Positions 48,584 through 60,412 of a stretch of DNA of 64,000 bases are shown piece after piece (the first letter of the stretch is position 1; the number at the start of each line of letters is the position of its first letter). Below the pieces are notes generated by a model that had not been told where the DNA came from, made no database searches, and worked only from the letters and a program-made list of their open reading frames with translations. The position numbers were made by a program, and so were the translations under genes. Source of the stretch: Talaromyces rugulosus (Eukaryota > Ascomycota > Eurotiomycetes > Eurotiales > Trichocomaceae); contig NC_049562.1 in the NCBI RefSeq assembly GCF_013368755.1, positions 3,720,001 through 3,784,000 of the forward strand. Direction: 5' to 3'.

Positions 48584-49617
48584 TCACTGCACCAGACCTC
48601 GGTCTGCTCCCTTGGCCCATTCTCGCAAGACGTTCTTCTTGACCTTGCCAGTGCTGGTCTTGGGAAGCTCAGGAACAACTTCGATCTCGCGAGGGATCAT
48701 GAACTTGCTGATTCCGCTCACTGTCTTGGCCCATTCAATCACATCCTTGCCCTCGACTGTTTTGCCGGCCTGCACCGTGACAAAGGCCTTGGGCCGCTCG
48801 CCCCAGTGAGAGTCGGCGACCGCAACCACACCGGCCTCGAGGATATCCGGATGCGTGACCAGCATTGATTCCAGGGCAACTGAAGAGATATTCTCGCCAC
48901 CTGAAGAGCTGTCAGACTTGATCTTTTCAATATGGGAGAGTTAAGTTGTTGTCTTACCGCTGATGATTATATCCTTTGCTCGATCCAAGATCTGAATAGC
49001 CCCATCAGGATGCCAGACGGCGAGATCTCCCGAGTGCAGGACACCACCCGCAAACAATTTTCGCGTAGCTTCAGGGTCCTTGTAGTAGCCCTTGGCGCAA
49101 ATATTTCCCGAAAAGACAATTTCGCCCAGCTCGAGACCGGTGCGCTGCACATCAATAATGGTTCCTTCCGGAAGATCTGGTTTGATAACTCGAACGGGGA
49201 GACTTGTAAGAAACCCATGACCTTGCCGGGCCATTTTTTGGTATTTCTCCTTGAGCGGTAGCGTGTCCCACGCTGGAATGTGGTAGCCCTTGGTAATGGG
49301 GCCGTATGTCTCTGTCAATCCGTAAACGTGTACCGGGTGAAGATTGAGGTTGGTCATCTGCTCAAACAAGTGTGCAGTTGGTGGGCTCGCAGCAACCGTG
49401 ACTCGCACGGGTTCTGCGAGCTTCTCGGCCTCGCGAGCAGCACACAAGAGAGTGTTTACTGTCGGGGCAGCGTTGAAATGCGTGACGTGCTCGTTCTTGA
49501 GCAGCTTCCAAATATATGGGTAATTGATCTTGCGCAGGCAGTAATGCGTGCCTCTCACAGCTGTGACTGCCCAGGGAAAAGTCCATCCTAAGCGACATTA
49601 GCGCCTGCGTGTTTGTA

Positions 49618-49654
<37 letters not shown>

Positions 49655-50572
49655 CCCATAGCATGGAACATTGGCAGTGTCCATAGATATCCACAACGTC
49701 CCTTGTTGTAATTCAACCCAGACTCTACGATATTGCCCATACAAGCCAAATACGAGCCCCGATGTGTATACTCTACCCCCTTTGGCCTGGCGGTTGTACC
49801 ACTCGTGTATGCAAGTGCTATCACCGAGTTCTCATCAGCTGCCTGAGCTTCCAACCCCTCCCAGCCTTTTCCCCCCGTAATCACATCATGCTGCAAACCT
49901 TCCAGAACAGCAGCGTCAAACGGACCGCTCAATTGGCCCTCCGTTGCATCCGTATCGGTGTCAACTAGTAAAGGGATATTCGGATGATCTTGTCTGAACG
50001 AATCAAGAAGAGAAACGAATTCCTGATCAACAATAATAATCTCTGCTTCTGAATGTTCAAAGATGTAACCGACATCTTCCGGTTTCAGTCTGTAATTCAC
50101 CGCTATTGCCAATTTTTATTTTAGCTGTCTGATTAAAGGTTAAGTTGGACAAGAAGAACTAACCAACATTCGTAGCCCCCGCAGCCGCAATACCAAAGAT
50201 CGACTCTAAAAACGCTGGCGTGTTTGGCGCCAAAATGCCTACTCGCTTGAATCCGTGTTTCTTGAGATAGTACGCAAGCCCACGCGCGCGGTCTGCTGTT
50301 TCGATGTAGCTTCTTCGAAGGATCTTGTTATTGGCTGTTAGGTGGTAGATAGCTTCTGCCTGTTCCCATTTTTTTTAAAAATGAGCATTGTTTTTTCTTT
50401 CAGTTTTTACAGCTACATGGGTAGAGAAAGAGATTCATACATCCGGTTCAATGGCAGCAGCACGTGGAAGGAAGAAGGTCGGCGAGAGTGTATGATGATT
50501 GACGTTGTGATCACCATGTGAAGGCAGGAAATGGCCAACGAGGCCGGCAAGGCGGGCTTTGGCAGAAGCCAT
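48584..50572 (-). CDS. AMP-binding acyl-CoA synthetase (fatty acid/CoA ligase)
   Basis: Activates a carboxylic acid to its CoA thioester through an acyl-AMP intermediate. Five exons (50572-50441, 50359-50164, 50102-49656, 49587-48958, 48900-48584) encode 573 residues. Core motifs: P-loop YTSGTTARPKG (208-218), GLTETYGP, HSGDLAVWHPDG, DRAKDIIISGGENISS (A8 hinge, spanning intron 4), and the C-terminal catalytic lysine in PKTSTGKVKKNVLREW. No PTS1 tripeptide (ends GLVQ) and no signal peptide, so it is probably cytosolic or mitochondrial. Intron 3 carries (CT)14 in the sense strand just after the donor. The N-terminus (SHGDHNVNHHTLSPTFFLPRAA) fits the medium-chain or plant-like AMP-ligase group. 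Substrate cannot be fixed from sequence. Confidence 0.88.
49621..49648. repeat. (GA)14 microsatellite in intron 3 of the acyl-CoA synthetase gene
   Basis: Twenty-eight nt of GA on the plus strand, read as (CT)14 in the transcript right after the 5' splice site GTTGGTTT. Confidence 0.9.
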
Positions 50573-51275
50573 GGTCTCGAATGAGATTAGATTCAATAAT
50601 GTATTGAAATAATGTTCTATAATATAGAGTTATGTAGGAAAAAAGGATGTTGCAAGACGTAACTCCGAAAGTCTGGGGGTTTCGTTGTGGGGGGGAAAGG
50701 TTATCCTCGGGCCGGCGTACCGGGGCGCGGCTTAGCGGAGGAGACGAAGGAACAAGATGCGGATGCACTCAGATCGCTGAGATCGTTTTATATCGATCGT
50801 TCAATGCTACTTCACGCAATTACTTCTCCAATTAAATGCTGACAGACGGCTCAAACGTCTATATCTCTTTTGAAAAGAGTTGATAAAAAATTGTCGGCCA
50901 TAACTCATCACAAAATGTCATTGCATTCTACAACATTTTAACAGTTGAAACAGTGAAAGGAAAAAAAAAAAGAACTGAAGAAGCGGACTTTCAGAAAATT
51001 CTTTGAATTATCGATCGCGCCATGGCAAAATATGAAAGCCGGCACTATGCCATGTAGAAATCATCATGTTTTTTTGTCCCAAGCGATTCAGTGAAGAATG
51101 CGGGCTCTCCCATGTCCATTCCAGCATGCCATTTGTTTGAGAGCGTTTAATTTTTTTCATGACCAAATTTGGGGAGTTGCTAGGCTCGCCGTACGGTCCC
51201 GCTGACAACCATACAGCCTCCCAGTTCCTCCACGTCGTTCCGCACACAACCAACAACAACAACAACCACACTTGT
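50573..51275. other. Intergenic region, acyl-CoA synthetase promoter and RPL16 3' flank
   Basis: A G-rich block and a TATA-like segment (ttatatcg, 50790) lie in the first 250 nt. An A13 run lies at 50961-50972. CAACAACAACAAC (51251-51265) lies just after the RPL16 stop. No coding signal. Confidence 0.45.
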
Positions 51276-52298
51276 TTAGTAGCCCAACTCAGCCAACTGT
51301 CCCTTGACCTTGTCGTCAACCTTGGCAGTCTTCTGGGCCTGGGCGAGTTGTCGTCGGACGGCCTTCTTGCGCTCGTAGTATGCAGCACTCTTGACCTTCC
51401 TCCGCTCCTCGAGTCTATAGCAAACAGGTTAGTAATCTTTAGTGAAAAGATGACAGTGCCAAAACCATACCTAGAAACAACATCTTGGTATTTCCAGCCG
51501 ACCTCGTGGCTGAGACGGCCAACAGTGCAGTACTTGCGGCCGGGCTTGAGGCGGAGAATACGAAGAGCCTGGGGAACGACGACACGCTTCTTCTTGTCGT
51601 ATGGGGGGGGAACACCCTCGAAGACCTTGAGTCTCTCCATAGCGGCAGCACCACGGGCGGTCTTGTGGGGAATCATGCCGCGGACGGTCTTGTAGAAGAT
51701 GCGAGACGGGGCGCGGAAGTGGAAAGGACCTGCACAGGTATGAGCACAAAACTGCGATTATTTTCTGCATCTTGGTTGTATAATCTTACCACCGCGAGTG
51801 GGGTTGAAACGAGTAGCCTTACGAAGGTAGGCATGGTACTTCACTGTGTCGCAAAAAAAAAAAAAGGTCAGCCAACTGTACTCGGGAGTTTTCCACACCG
51901 CAATTCACCACTAGCCGGAATTTGAATATTTTCGAATATTCTCTTCTTTGTAGGCCAGTACCGTGCACGTAGAAATAAGAAAAGAAATCGGATTTGACAT
52001 ACACTTTGCGCGGAAGAACTCGCCCGAGATGTTGAGGGCTTCGGTTCGCACCACGACGATCTTCTGACCATTGAGCAACTGCTTGGCGACAATGCTGGCC
52101 AGGCGACCCAAGAGGTGTCCCTTGCCGTCAATAACGACCTATATCAAGCGAAACACAGTATTAGCGAGAGATGCACTTGGAATTTGAATGCCCGATCACG
52201 CAGAAACCACCGTCCATGGAGACGTGGAAAGCGGACTTGCAAAGAAGAAAAAAACAGGAGAATAATTTGCAACGTACAACTGGTTCGACTGTGGACAT
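51276..52298 (-). CDS. rpl16: 60S ribosomal protein L16 (uL13 / L13a)
   Basis: Component of the large ribosomal subunit. Five exons (52298-52278, 52138-52003, 51843-51790, 51729-51471, 51414-51276) encode 202 residues. Landmarks: [20 protein letters not shown] at the start, [49 protein letters not shown], and the C-terminal [20 protein letters not shown]. The first coding exon has only seven codons, as is common in fungal ribosomal protein genes. At the exon 2 donor two GTs compete (AAAGTGTATGT); the second keeps the KLKYH sequence. Divergent from a metallophosphoesterase with 301 nt between start codons. Confidence 0.97.
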
Positions 52299-52599
52299 CC
52301 TGCTGCTCCTGTCACCGCGGGTTTTGTTGTCGATAAATATCCAGCGAAACGAAGGGCTGGTTGTTGGCGCAATGGGTTGTCGGTCTGGAGATGAAGGTCT
52401 CGCTTGATGGAGGTGTCCTAGCGGCAAAAATGGTGCGCTAGGGCTGCTTGCCCTAAGCTGAGTCCCAAAACTGACTTGGCGCGTGATTTTGCGGTGGGTC
52501 TGTCACGTGATGCGATTGCGATAACGGTGCCAAGACTGCAGCGGCCTTTGCTTTCTATAATCTCGATGCATTAAGGGCTTCTTTTATGCGAATTGGCTC
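52299..52599. promoter_or_regulatory. Divergent promoter RPL16 / metallophosphoesterase
   Basis: 301 nt shared upstream region. It contains a TCACGTGA palindrome (52503-52510) and a GC-rich central part. Which gene uses which element is unknown. Confidence 0.5.
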
Positions 52600-53649
52600 A
52601 TGGTGTCGTACCGAAAAACACGGATTGTCTGTGTCTCTGATACCCATGGCTACTTACCGCAGGAAGCAGGATTTTCCCTACCTCCGGGAGATGTCCTGAT
52701 CCATGCTGGAGACCTTACAAACACCGGGACGCTGGCAGAACTCCAGCGCACTATACAATGGATCAAAGATGCAAACTACGAAGCCAAAATTGTTGTTGCG
52801 GGTCAGTTTATGGATATTTACTTGACCGGGCATTGATCTTTTTGACCCCTTAAATCCTTTCGAATAGGCAATCATGATGTGACTCTGGACCCAGAGTTTT
52901 ACGCGGAACACGGATCGTGTTTTCACAAGAAGCTCGAGAACCCTGCTAAATGCATTGATATCCTCAAGAGCGAGAACGATTCTATTCTGTTTCTCAGCCA
53001 TGAATCTGCCGTGGTGAAACTGTCCCGTCCAGAGGGTCCTCGAACCGCGTTCAAAGTCTTTGGTTCTCCATTCTCAAGATTCAGCGGCCGGTGGGCGTTT
53101 GGGTATGACACAGCAGAGGAAGGTGACCGCTTATGGAGCCAGATTTCTCCAGATGCTGATATAGTAGTTACGCATACACCCCCGTTCGGGTATTGTGACC
53201 GTCATCACCCTGATGACGAACAGGAAGATAGTACCTCGTCTGGCTGCAAGCAACTACTTGATACTCTACGCAACATTCGACCAATGCTTTCTATCTGCGG
53301 TCATGTCCATGAAAGTCGCGGCTACGAAAGGGTGCTGTGGAATGGGGATTCTGGCGCTGTTTCGCTTGCAAAGGAGCCCTTGCCACCTATTAACAGCAAG
53401 AAACAAAGTCTTGTTGATCTGACCGGGAAAAGGCAGCCTGCAATACTAAACACAGGGGGGATTGGCACTTTCGAAGAAGGGCATGCCGTTCAGGATGCAG
53501 AAGCGATCCAGCGACTTCGGCAAGAGACATGCGTTGTCAATGCTGCTATCATGGCTAAGAGCTGGCCTCACGCTGGTGGGAAACAGTTTAATCGGCCGAT
53601 TGTCGTTGATGTCAACCTTCCAGTCTGGGATGAGGACGGGGAGCAATGA
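52600..53649 (+). CDS. Calcineurin-like metallophosphoesterase (MPPED/239AB type)
   Basis: Two exons (52600-52801, 52868-53649) encode 327 residues; the 66-nt intron splits the GNHD box and restores it. Metal-binding motifs: D14 and H16 in SDTHG, D38 in HAGDLTN, GNHD at 68-71, a THTPPFGYCD segment and GHVHE. Spacing and the early GDVLIHAGDL sequence match the cytosolic MPPED1/2-like family of two-metal phosphohydrolases. Substrate unknown; the animal relatives are weak cyclic nucleotide phosphodiesterases. No signal peptide or membrane segment is present. Confidence 0.88.
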
Positions 53650-56600
53650 AATAGATTTGCTCGTCGTTTCCAGGCGCCAGTAGTATGCTAGTGTCATTCA
53701 CTGTCTACTATCTAGGAATCTATAGCTTCAAGCGAATTTATAGTATATACAGCATCGTATCTTAAGCAAGCCTGATGGATGCCATGGCCATCATGTTGAA
53801 ACGAAATAAATATCTACTGCTACTGATATCAGCCCTCAACTCAAAACCGCAATCTATCAATCCGTGAGGCACAGACTGTATGATATCACCGAGTTAAACA
53901 TGCCCTTCATCGGTCTCGTATTCCTTACCTAATCTCGGAAACCAAAATATCACGACTCAAGCACCATCCTATTCTAGATGTCATATCGAAATAAATTATC
54001 CACACGAAATACCTTTTCTCGTATGTGATTACAGTCTCTCGAGTGCATGGAGAGAGAAAATGGAGCTTGTGACCCCACCCTTGCTTTTTCGTCCGGTGAC
54101 TGTGTTACAACCGGATACATTTATCCCACATTCTCTGGCGGGAGTTGAATTGAGTGCACACCGGGAGTCCCACAATATTTTTTTGAGTTGATCAGTTGAT
54201 TTATGTCGGATTTACGAGGTGGAACGAATGGCTATCGATTCATCATTTGGTATTGTACTATTGTTTAGACTATTGGGTCACGAAACAGAAAGATGAAACC
54301 TGAGACCGGCGGGGTATGTCACTACCAACCACTGACTAATAAGGGAATAGCAGTAATTAAGAAGAGGGGGGGGGGCCCAGCGGTCTGCTGGAACGTGCGC
54401 ATCGATGATAATAAATTATTAATGACCCTGAATAATGAATACAGTTAATACATAATAATAAATACCGGGATAGATAGGTAGATAGATGACCGGGCGGCAT
54501 GACTACTACTGTACTGGTAGACAAGGTACGCACGTTCAGCCCGCGTGGGCCTCGGGTCCTCCCGCCCAATGCTGAAGCATGAAGTGAAGAAACAAGAAAG
54601 AAAAAAAATAAGAAGAAAGCTGCTTGACATCTGATTACCGCATGACTCTCGGCCGGCCAATGGATCGACTTGTTCGCGCCGATGAGGAGGGACATGGAGG
54701 GGTCAGTTAGCGCCAGGTCTTGGATAGGAGGGAGGGGGGGCGAGCCACTGGGTGGTATAGCTGCTAATTATCCGTACTCCCTACAAATGAAGTTGTAGCA
54801 GACTAGTCAAGTCGTGGTAGTTGGTTAGTGGGGGGAGGGAGTATTACTACTACTAGTACGTAGTAATAATAATGAGCTGGCCACGAGTCAACAGGGCCAA
54901 CACGAGTACGTACTATATAGTATTGATTGTTGCTTATTTTGCCATGTGGTCTGTTTAAAAAACAAACTGGGCTAAAAAGCAAATCATGATTCGTGTCCAA
55001 GTTCCAACAGTTCCAACTAGGCGTGGAAATTATTGCAGGCCAATTTCCAGCGCCAGACGCGACTGGTTCTTGTTATTCGCTGCAGGCGACAAATAGACTC
55101 GCTGCACGAGGAGAGATTAATAATATAGCTCAGCTGCATGTGCGAATGGTACCTGTCTCACTAATTATTCCGCTTTTGTCTCGATTTTGCGTTGTCTGTT
55201 CCAAGTTCCCACCCCACTTCTTTGCCATGAACCATCCAGAGTGCAACATTGGTTGCCTTCTGGAACTAACTAAAAATGAGGACTCATGATTTAGTATTAC
55301 TCGATTGGGCGAGCGGCAGCATTAATTCACTAGCTGGCGCAGCATCATCTTTTTGCATGCTTTTTACTCGATATGGATAATTGGATATCTTATGATTATT
55401 ATTGCTGATTGCTGACGCGGGACTGATATAGCTGAGCGAGGTGAGGGAGAGAGACTCAGCCGCGACAAATGAGGCAGTTGAGTGCGCTCCCCCGGTCTGT
55501 ATGGCCTCAGCCATGGCACGAACGGACCTGTCATGCTGCGGATCTGATACGGCAAGCAGGCAGCACTGTTAATATACAGATGATAACAAAGAGACATAAT
55601 AATACCTGTCAAAACCGTCACACTGCAGGAGATCCTGAGCCTGTATATGCTTAAACGGGTTAGCCTTTAGAATTAGAATGTCTTCCAGGGCAGCCAATTG
55701 GCTGATGGTGTGATAAGTGGTCCCTATGGGTGGGGTAGAAAGACTCTAGCCAATAGAGGCCTGCAGTTGTCGCCAAGGCGGGGCTCTTGTGGGCGGTGCG
55801 CACCATGGAAGCGGCGAATCAGGGGGTCACAGTGGGTCCCAATGTGATGGAGCCGCTGCTGCCGGCCCTGATTGGCCAAAGTAGCATCGGCGCACTGATC
55901 GGGAGCCCCACCTGGGCCGCACAGCTTGAAAAGTGGGTTCCGCTTCGTCATCGTCATCGTAGGCTGTGGGTGACTTGTTACTTGTCCGACTCGTGAACTC
56001 GTTAGTTACGGGCTTGCATTGCTCTGCTGCATTGACGATTATACGGATACCCGCGATTGACTGCCCTGCGTTGGCTGAGCCACTACGTCAGCAGGGCTCG
56101 CGCTGATCTTGACGGTGCGTCGAGATGCGTTAGAAACTTAGAACGCTGACAGGAGGTCCTCTGCATTCCGTCCGCATCGAGTGATCAGGGCGAAACCTGG
56201 CGTCCTCTGTCCGGGTTCAGTTACCCCGGGTTGCAAAGACCAGACTACCATCGCCAATCGACAGCTGACGATCAAGCCTTGTCTTTTCGTGCAGCATTGG
56301 CAGGCAAAATGGGCTTTGTCGGTAGCTAATCAAAGCGCGGCGGCTCCAGGGAAAACAGCAAGTCAGAAGCGACCACTGGCCCCCAGAATGTAGACACCTC
56401 TCACTTAGCTTTTCGTATCCGATGATTATGATGGATATCATGGATCAGCCTTGAAATCGCATGGACACCCGGAGACCAGGGTGCGAGTGGCTGGCGACGA
56501 GGCTCTAGAATGCGGATCAACATGTTAAATTGTATCATCTCTCCTCCTCCTGCCGCCGGTCATTTGAGACGATTCCATGATTCTTGATTGTCCCTCTTGG

Positions 56601-57906
56601 CCGTCCATGTGCTTTTAACGCTTTTAACAGCAAATACCCCCCTACCGTTTGTGGTTCTGCATTCTACCTCCTAGCTGTGTCAGACCACTCATCACCTGCC
56701 AAGAGCCCTGTCTCCAAACCCCACGTTGTAAATCGTTGCACCGGCGGGGTCCCTCGCAGCGCGTGTCATCCTCCGTAGCGAAACAGCGTGTTACCAGCTT
56801 AGCGTTTGCTGTCCACTTCCGTTGCGTTGTGTGTGAGGCACTGCGAACTGTGTTGCTTGGGCAGCGCTTCACCGCTGCTTTCTCGCTGCCAACGATTGGT
56901 GGTTGCCGGGCTGCACGAGTTACCTCTGACCAGACTCAAGAATTCGGTGGAAGCGCCTCGACTGTTCGGCCAGTGGGTGATTGAGGTGTGTCATCGCTGA
57001 ATCAGTCATTGCTCGTCATTCTTAATCCTGCTCGTTTGTTCCTCGTCGGTCGTCCCGCGACAGCCAGAGAGCCTTAGCCAGGCTGGGGAGCGTGGCGCAG
57101 CTCGACTAGTTTGAGACCGTTTGCATTTTTTGCCCTCATTTTTTTTTTGCCTCTGGAAAGACATTCGCGCCGACTTCCTAATCGGGAGCCTGTGCCTGAC
57201 CGCGGTTCTGGCCCTCCAGAATACCAGGTTTAGTCATGCGCAGGTGATTTGTTAGTAGTAGTGACAACAACTAGCTACAACCACCAACTGCGACTTTCCC
57301 CCCGTCGATCGCGTACCGTATCGTACCGGCTTCACCGTACGATATCGCCCCTCTCGGCGCTGCTCGGCCAGTCAGCGCCCGCCCGGGCTAGAGCGCCCCT
57401 CGCAAGCTAAACCCAAACAGGGCGTGGAGCGTATCCGCGCGTACGGCCGTTACGACCTGACCGACCCAGTCGCAGTTCCGTCGCCGCCCGTGAATACTGC
57501 CACCCCGGCCAGCCCGAAGCTGTTGTTGTTCCTTATTGATTCAACTGTTCGCCATCATTCTTAATCTTCGCTTTGCCGCTCCCCTGTCAATCACTCCTGT
57601 CCCCCGGTCATTGTCGCTGTCATTGTCGTTGACCTCTTTGATATCTCTCGTCGTTTCGATCCTTGTCTCTTCGATTCTTTCAATTGCGCTCCTGAGGACT
57701 GCCTGCCTTTCAACCTCGAGGATGTGTTGAAACATTCCGCCCGTCAATCTCGGACTCTTGCCTGCAACTATCCTTGTCATCGACCCTCTTGACTCATCCT
57801 CTTAAACCGTCCAGTCTCGCCACCTCAGTTCCTGACCACCTTCTTTGTCACTGGCACGACTTCTCCATGCCAACATCCTTCTCGCCATACTCATACACTC
57901 AACATC
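53650..57906. other. Gene-poor stretch of 4.3 kb
   Basis: The largest gap in the window. 53.65-54.3 kb is probably 3' flank of the phosphoesterase gene. 54.3-55.7 kb is AT-rich with short homopolymers (G10 at 54366-54375) and tagata repeats (54472-54486). 55.7-56.9 kb is mixed. 57.2-57.9 kb is CT-rich and probably the 5' leader and promoter of the next gene. Open frames are all under 120 codons and lack family signatures or a consistent splice pattern. No tRNA box A/B pair was recognised. A non-coding transcript is possible but cannot be shown from sequence. Confidence 0.5.
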
Positions 57907-57959
57907 ATGGCTACGAATTTACCCAGTTTCGACCCCTACCAGGTGCTAGGGGTGGATAA
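57867..57959 (+). other. Overlapping upstream ORF of the RS/J-domain gene
   Basis: ATG at 57867 opens a 30-codon frame that ends at 57959, 52 nt inside the main gene and in another frame. If the mRNA starts upstream, ribosomes using this ATG would bypass the main start at 57907. The ATG context (tctccATGc) is weaker than the main one (acatcATGg). Confidence 0.5.
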
Positions 57960-59541
57960 GCAGTCGTCTGCAGCCGAAGTAAAACTCGCCTATCGAAAAC
58001 TGATCCTCAAATGCCATCCAGACAAGATCCAGGACGATGCTCTCCGCGCCAAGGCCAGCGACGAATTCCAGAAAGTCCAGGAGTCCTACGAGATTCTCAC
58101 CGATGAAACGCGCCGTAGATTGCATGACCAGGCCGTCCGCCTGGCCGCACTAAGAAAGGAAGTGAACTCCCATAACGCGGCGAGGAGCGCTGCTTCTAGT
58201 CGGGAATACCGCGATGGACGCATGTACGAAGAACGTGTTCCTGCTGATGCTGCTTTTTTCACCGACAGCGATGAGTTTCGCTACACCGAAGAGCCGCCAA
58301 CCTACTCCAAGAAATACAGTGAATCGACCAAACGTGCCCATACCAAGGTCACCGAAGAGAAGAAGAAGACCAAGTCGGTTCCGATATCGTCCCCGAGGAC
58401 ACCAAAACAAGCCGATCGCGAATATGTGAAAACCAAAAATCAGGATCGCGCCAAGCATCGTACCAAGGAACGTCGCCGCGACGCTTCTGACAAGTACGAG
58501 CGAACCAGCTACACGGGCGACGACTTTTCTGACCCTGAGGAAGAAATAGTATACAACTACACAGTTAAAGTCACCACTGATTCTCGCGCTTCACCGCGTG
58601 AATCAGCCCCTCGACGCAGCAAAACCGATCCATCTACGTCCCGCAGGCGTCGACGACGTCATATAGATTCTGAGACTGAAAGCGAAGGCGAGGATTATGG
58701 AAGCGACAACTATGCCTATGCCCAGGAGTACATTCATCGCACCAAAGAGCCTGTTCCTGAGCTCGACCGACGCTACCGCCCTTCTCGCACTCACTCTTCG
58801 TACGAGGGCGCTCGCTATGAACGGGAGTCTCCTCGATACTCCAGTCGTGGCTATTCTCGGGATGAAGATATTCGGCATCCTGCGTCCTCTCCGCATCGTA
58901 CATCCCGGAGATCTCATGACCGTCTGTCCTCTCCAGCCCGGGGCTATGAGCGGAGCACGACTACCACTAGCGCTTCGCCGCCAAAGGTCTCATCTTCTAG
59001 AGCTCCTCCGCCAGTGTCTCGCTCCTCGACCGCTCCCCATCCCCGACCACGTCGCGAGGGCTTGATTCGCTCCGAATCGAACGGCATGTCGACGCTGACG
59101 AGCATGGTGGCCGGGATCGCCATGGACGGCGTACTTCCTGGCAAATCTCGGACCCGAAAGACGGAACGGAACGACTCTGGCTACTCCAGTGGACCCGGTA
59201 CACCGGAGGTGTTACAGGGCTCCAACAGTGTCCCGAAGGTCAGTCGATTCAAGATCGTTGAGCCGTCTGATAGAGAACCGGAAACGATTATTCGAGAACC
59301 CGCGGAAGCGCGCTATCGCAGTACGTCTCCGTTGTCGAAGTCTGAGCGGGAACGCTCGAGTCGTACGAAATCGTCGCGCTCTCACGTCTACGATCCCGTT
59401 TATGAACCGGAAATTCGGATGGCTCGACCTGCTGCTACTTCGAAATCTTCGTACAGCCGTCCGCTCTACGGAGAGGTTCGATATTCGCCAGACGTTTCCC
59501 TCGACGGGCGCCGACCATCCAGACGCCAGGCAGCGTATTGA
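57907..59541 (+). CDS. J-domain protein with long Arg/Ser-rich disordered tail
   Basis: Single exon, 544 residues. J domain at about 6-75: FDPYQVLGVDKQSSAAEVKL, HPD at residues 37-39 (CHPDKIQ), and a helix IV region YEILTDETRR. The rest is low-complexity: Lys/Glu (about 130-190), many RS, SR, RRR and DR pairs (about 200-380) and a Ser/Arg/Pro/Tyr C-terminus (RRPSRRQAAY). One small conserved-looking island is STLTSMVAGIAMDGVL (about 397-412). J domain with an RS-rich tail suggests a nuclear or spliceosome-linked Hsp70 co-chaperone; this is inference. Preceded by a long leader with an overlapping uORF. Family is clear for the J domain, unknown for the rest. Confidence 0.82.
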   Translation: MATNLPSFDPYQVLGVDKQSSAAEVKLAYRKLILKCHPDKIQDDALRAKASDEFQKVQESYEILTDETRRRLHDQAVRLAALRKEVNSHNAARSAASSREYRDGRMYEERVPADAAFFTDSDEFRYTEEPPTYSKKYSESTKRAHTKVTEEKKKTKSVPISSPRTPKQADREYVKTKNQDRAKHRTKERRRDASDKYERTSYTGDDFSDPEEEIVYNYTVKVTTDSRASPRESAPRRSKTDPSTSRRRRRRHIDSETESEGEDYGSDNYAYAQEYIHRTKEPVPELDRRYRPSRTHSSYEGARYERESPRYSSRGYSRDEDIRHPASSPHRTSRRSHDRLSSPARGYERSTTTTSASPPKVSSSRAPPPVSRSSTAPHPRPRREGLIRSESNGMSTLTSMVAGIAMDGVLPGKSRTRKTERNDSGYSSGPGTPEVLQGSNSVPKVSRFKIVEPSDREPETIIREPAEARYRSTSPLSKSERERSSRTKSSRSHVYDPVYEPEIRMARPAATSKSSYSRPLYGEVRYSPDVSLDGRRPSRRQAAY

Positions 59542-60412
59542 GCTGTCCAACACATAAACGACAGCTTTCAATTTGGGGATTCAACGGTTAACCCTACGAC
59601 TTTGTATAAGGTCTCCTATCATATGAGGCTCGTGGCTTTGGCCCGCCTCCTCTTTTTCTTTTTTCTTATACCAATAAATGCATAATACTAAAGGTGTCTA
59701 TATCATGGTTTCTGCGGGGGACAGGTCCCTCCGTGGTGGTCAATTCATACATGGGGGTTGTGATCGGTATCACCATGGGGTGGTTGAGGTTATTAGGCGT
59801 TTTTCTCTCTTTCGGACCAGCGGGGTTTTTTAATTTATCCTCAATGTTGTGCATAGTCACTCTCTATTCCCTATCTCTTTTCTCTCTCATTACCTACAAG
59901 TTGTGTGAAACATTAGAGATTTGGAAACATCAATGCACTGCATTGGCAAGGGGGGGTTTTCTTCGGAGTTTTTTTTTTTTTTTTTGACTGTCTATATTTG
60001 TCTTGTTTTGTATGTCATTTTCCGTATATTTGCCATGGATGGCCGCGGAACTTGATTTGGTGCATTTTGCTGCATTTTTTTGTTTTTTGATTTATTGAAT
60101 GAATGTGATTACGACTGTGATGTTTAGGCCTTTATCATCAATTTGAATCAAAGTGACGATATACGTGAGTTTTTTTATACGGATACAAATATAAATACTA
60201 TACAAATAAAAACTAAGAAGATAGAAGCAGGGATTATCGAGTGATATCCACATGGAGGCTCTACTATTGTTGTTGTTGTTGTTGTTGATCAGGCAGCATC
60301 AATAAGTCCCAGCCTCGCATCCGTCGAGAAATAATAAATGCATGAGCAAACCCTCCAACGACAGGCTTTTGCGACTCAATTCCCCTCGATGGAGAGCAAT
60401 CCCTCATCGACA
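59542..60412. other. Intergenic region before the broken mevalonate kinase gene
   Basis: 3' flank of the J-domain gene, with T17 near 59969-59985 and a (TTG)7 microsatellite at 60267-60287. No coding signal. Confidence 0.45.

Noticed and set aside
56649..56984. 111-codon frame in the gene-poor stretch
   Set aside because: No family signature and no splice pattern; length is within chance expectation for this base composition.
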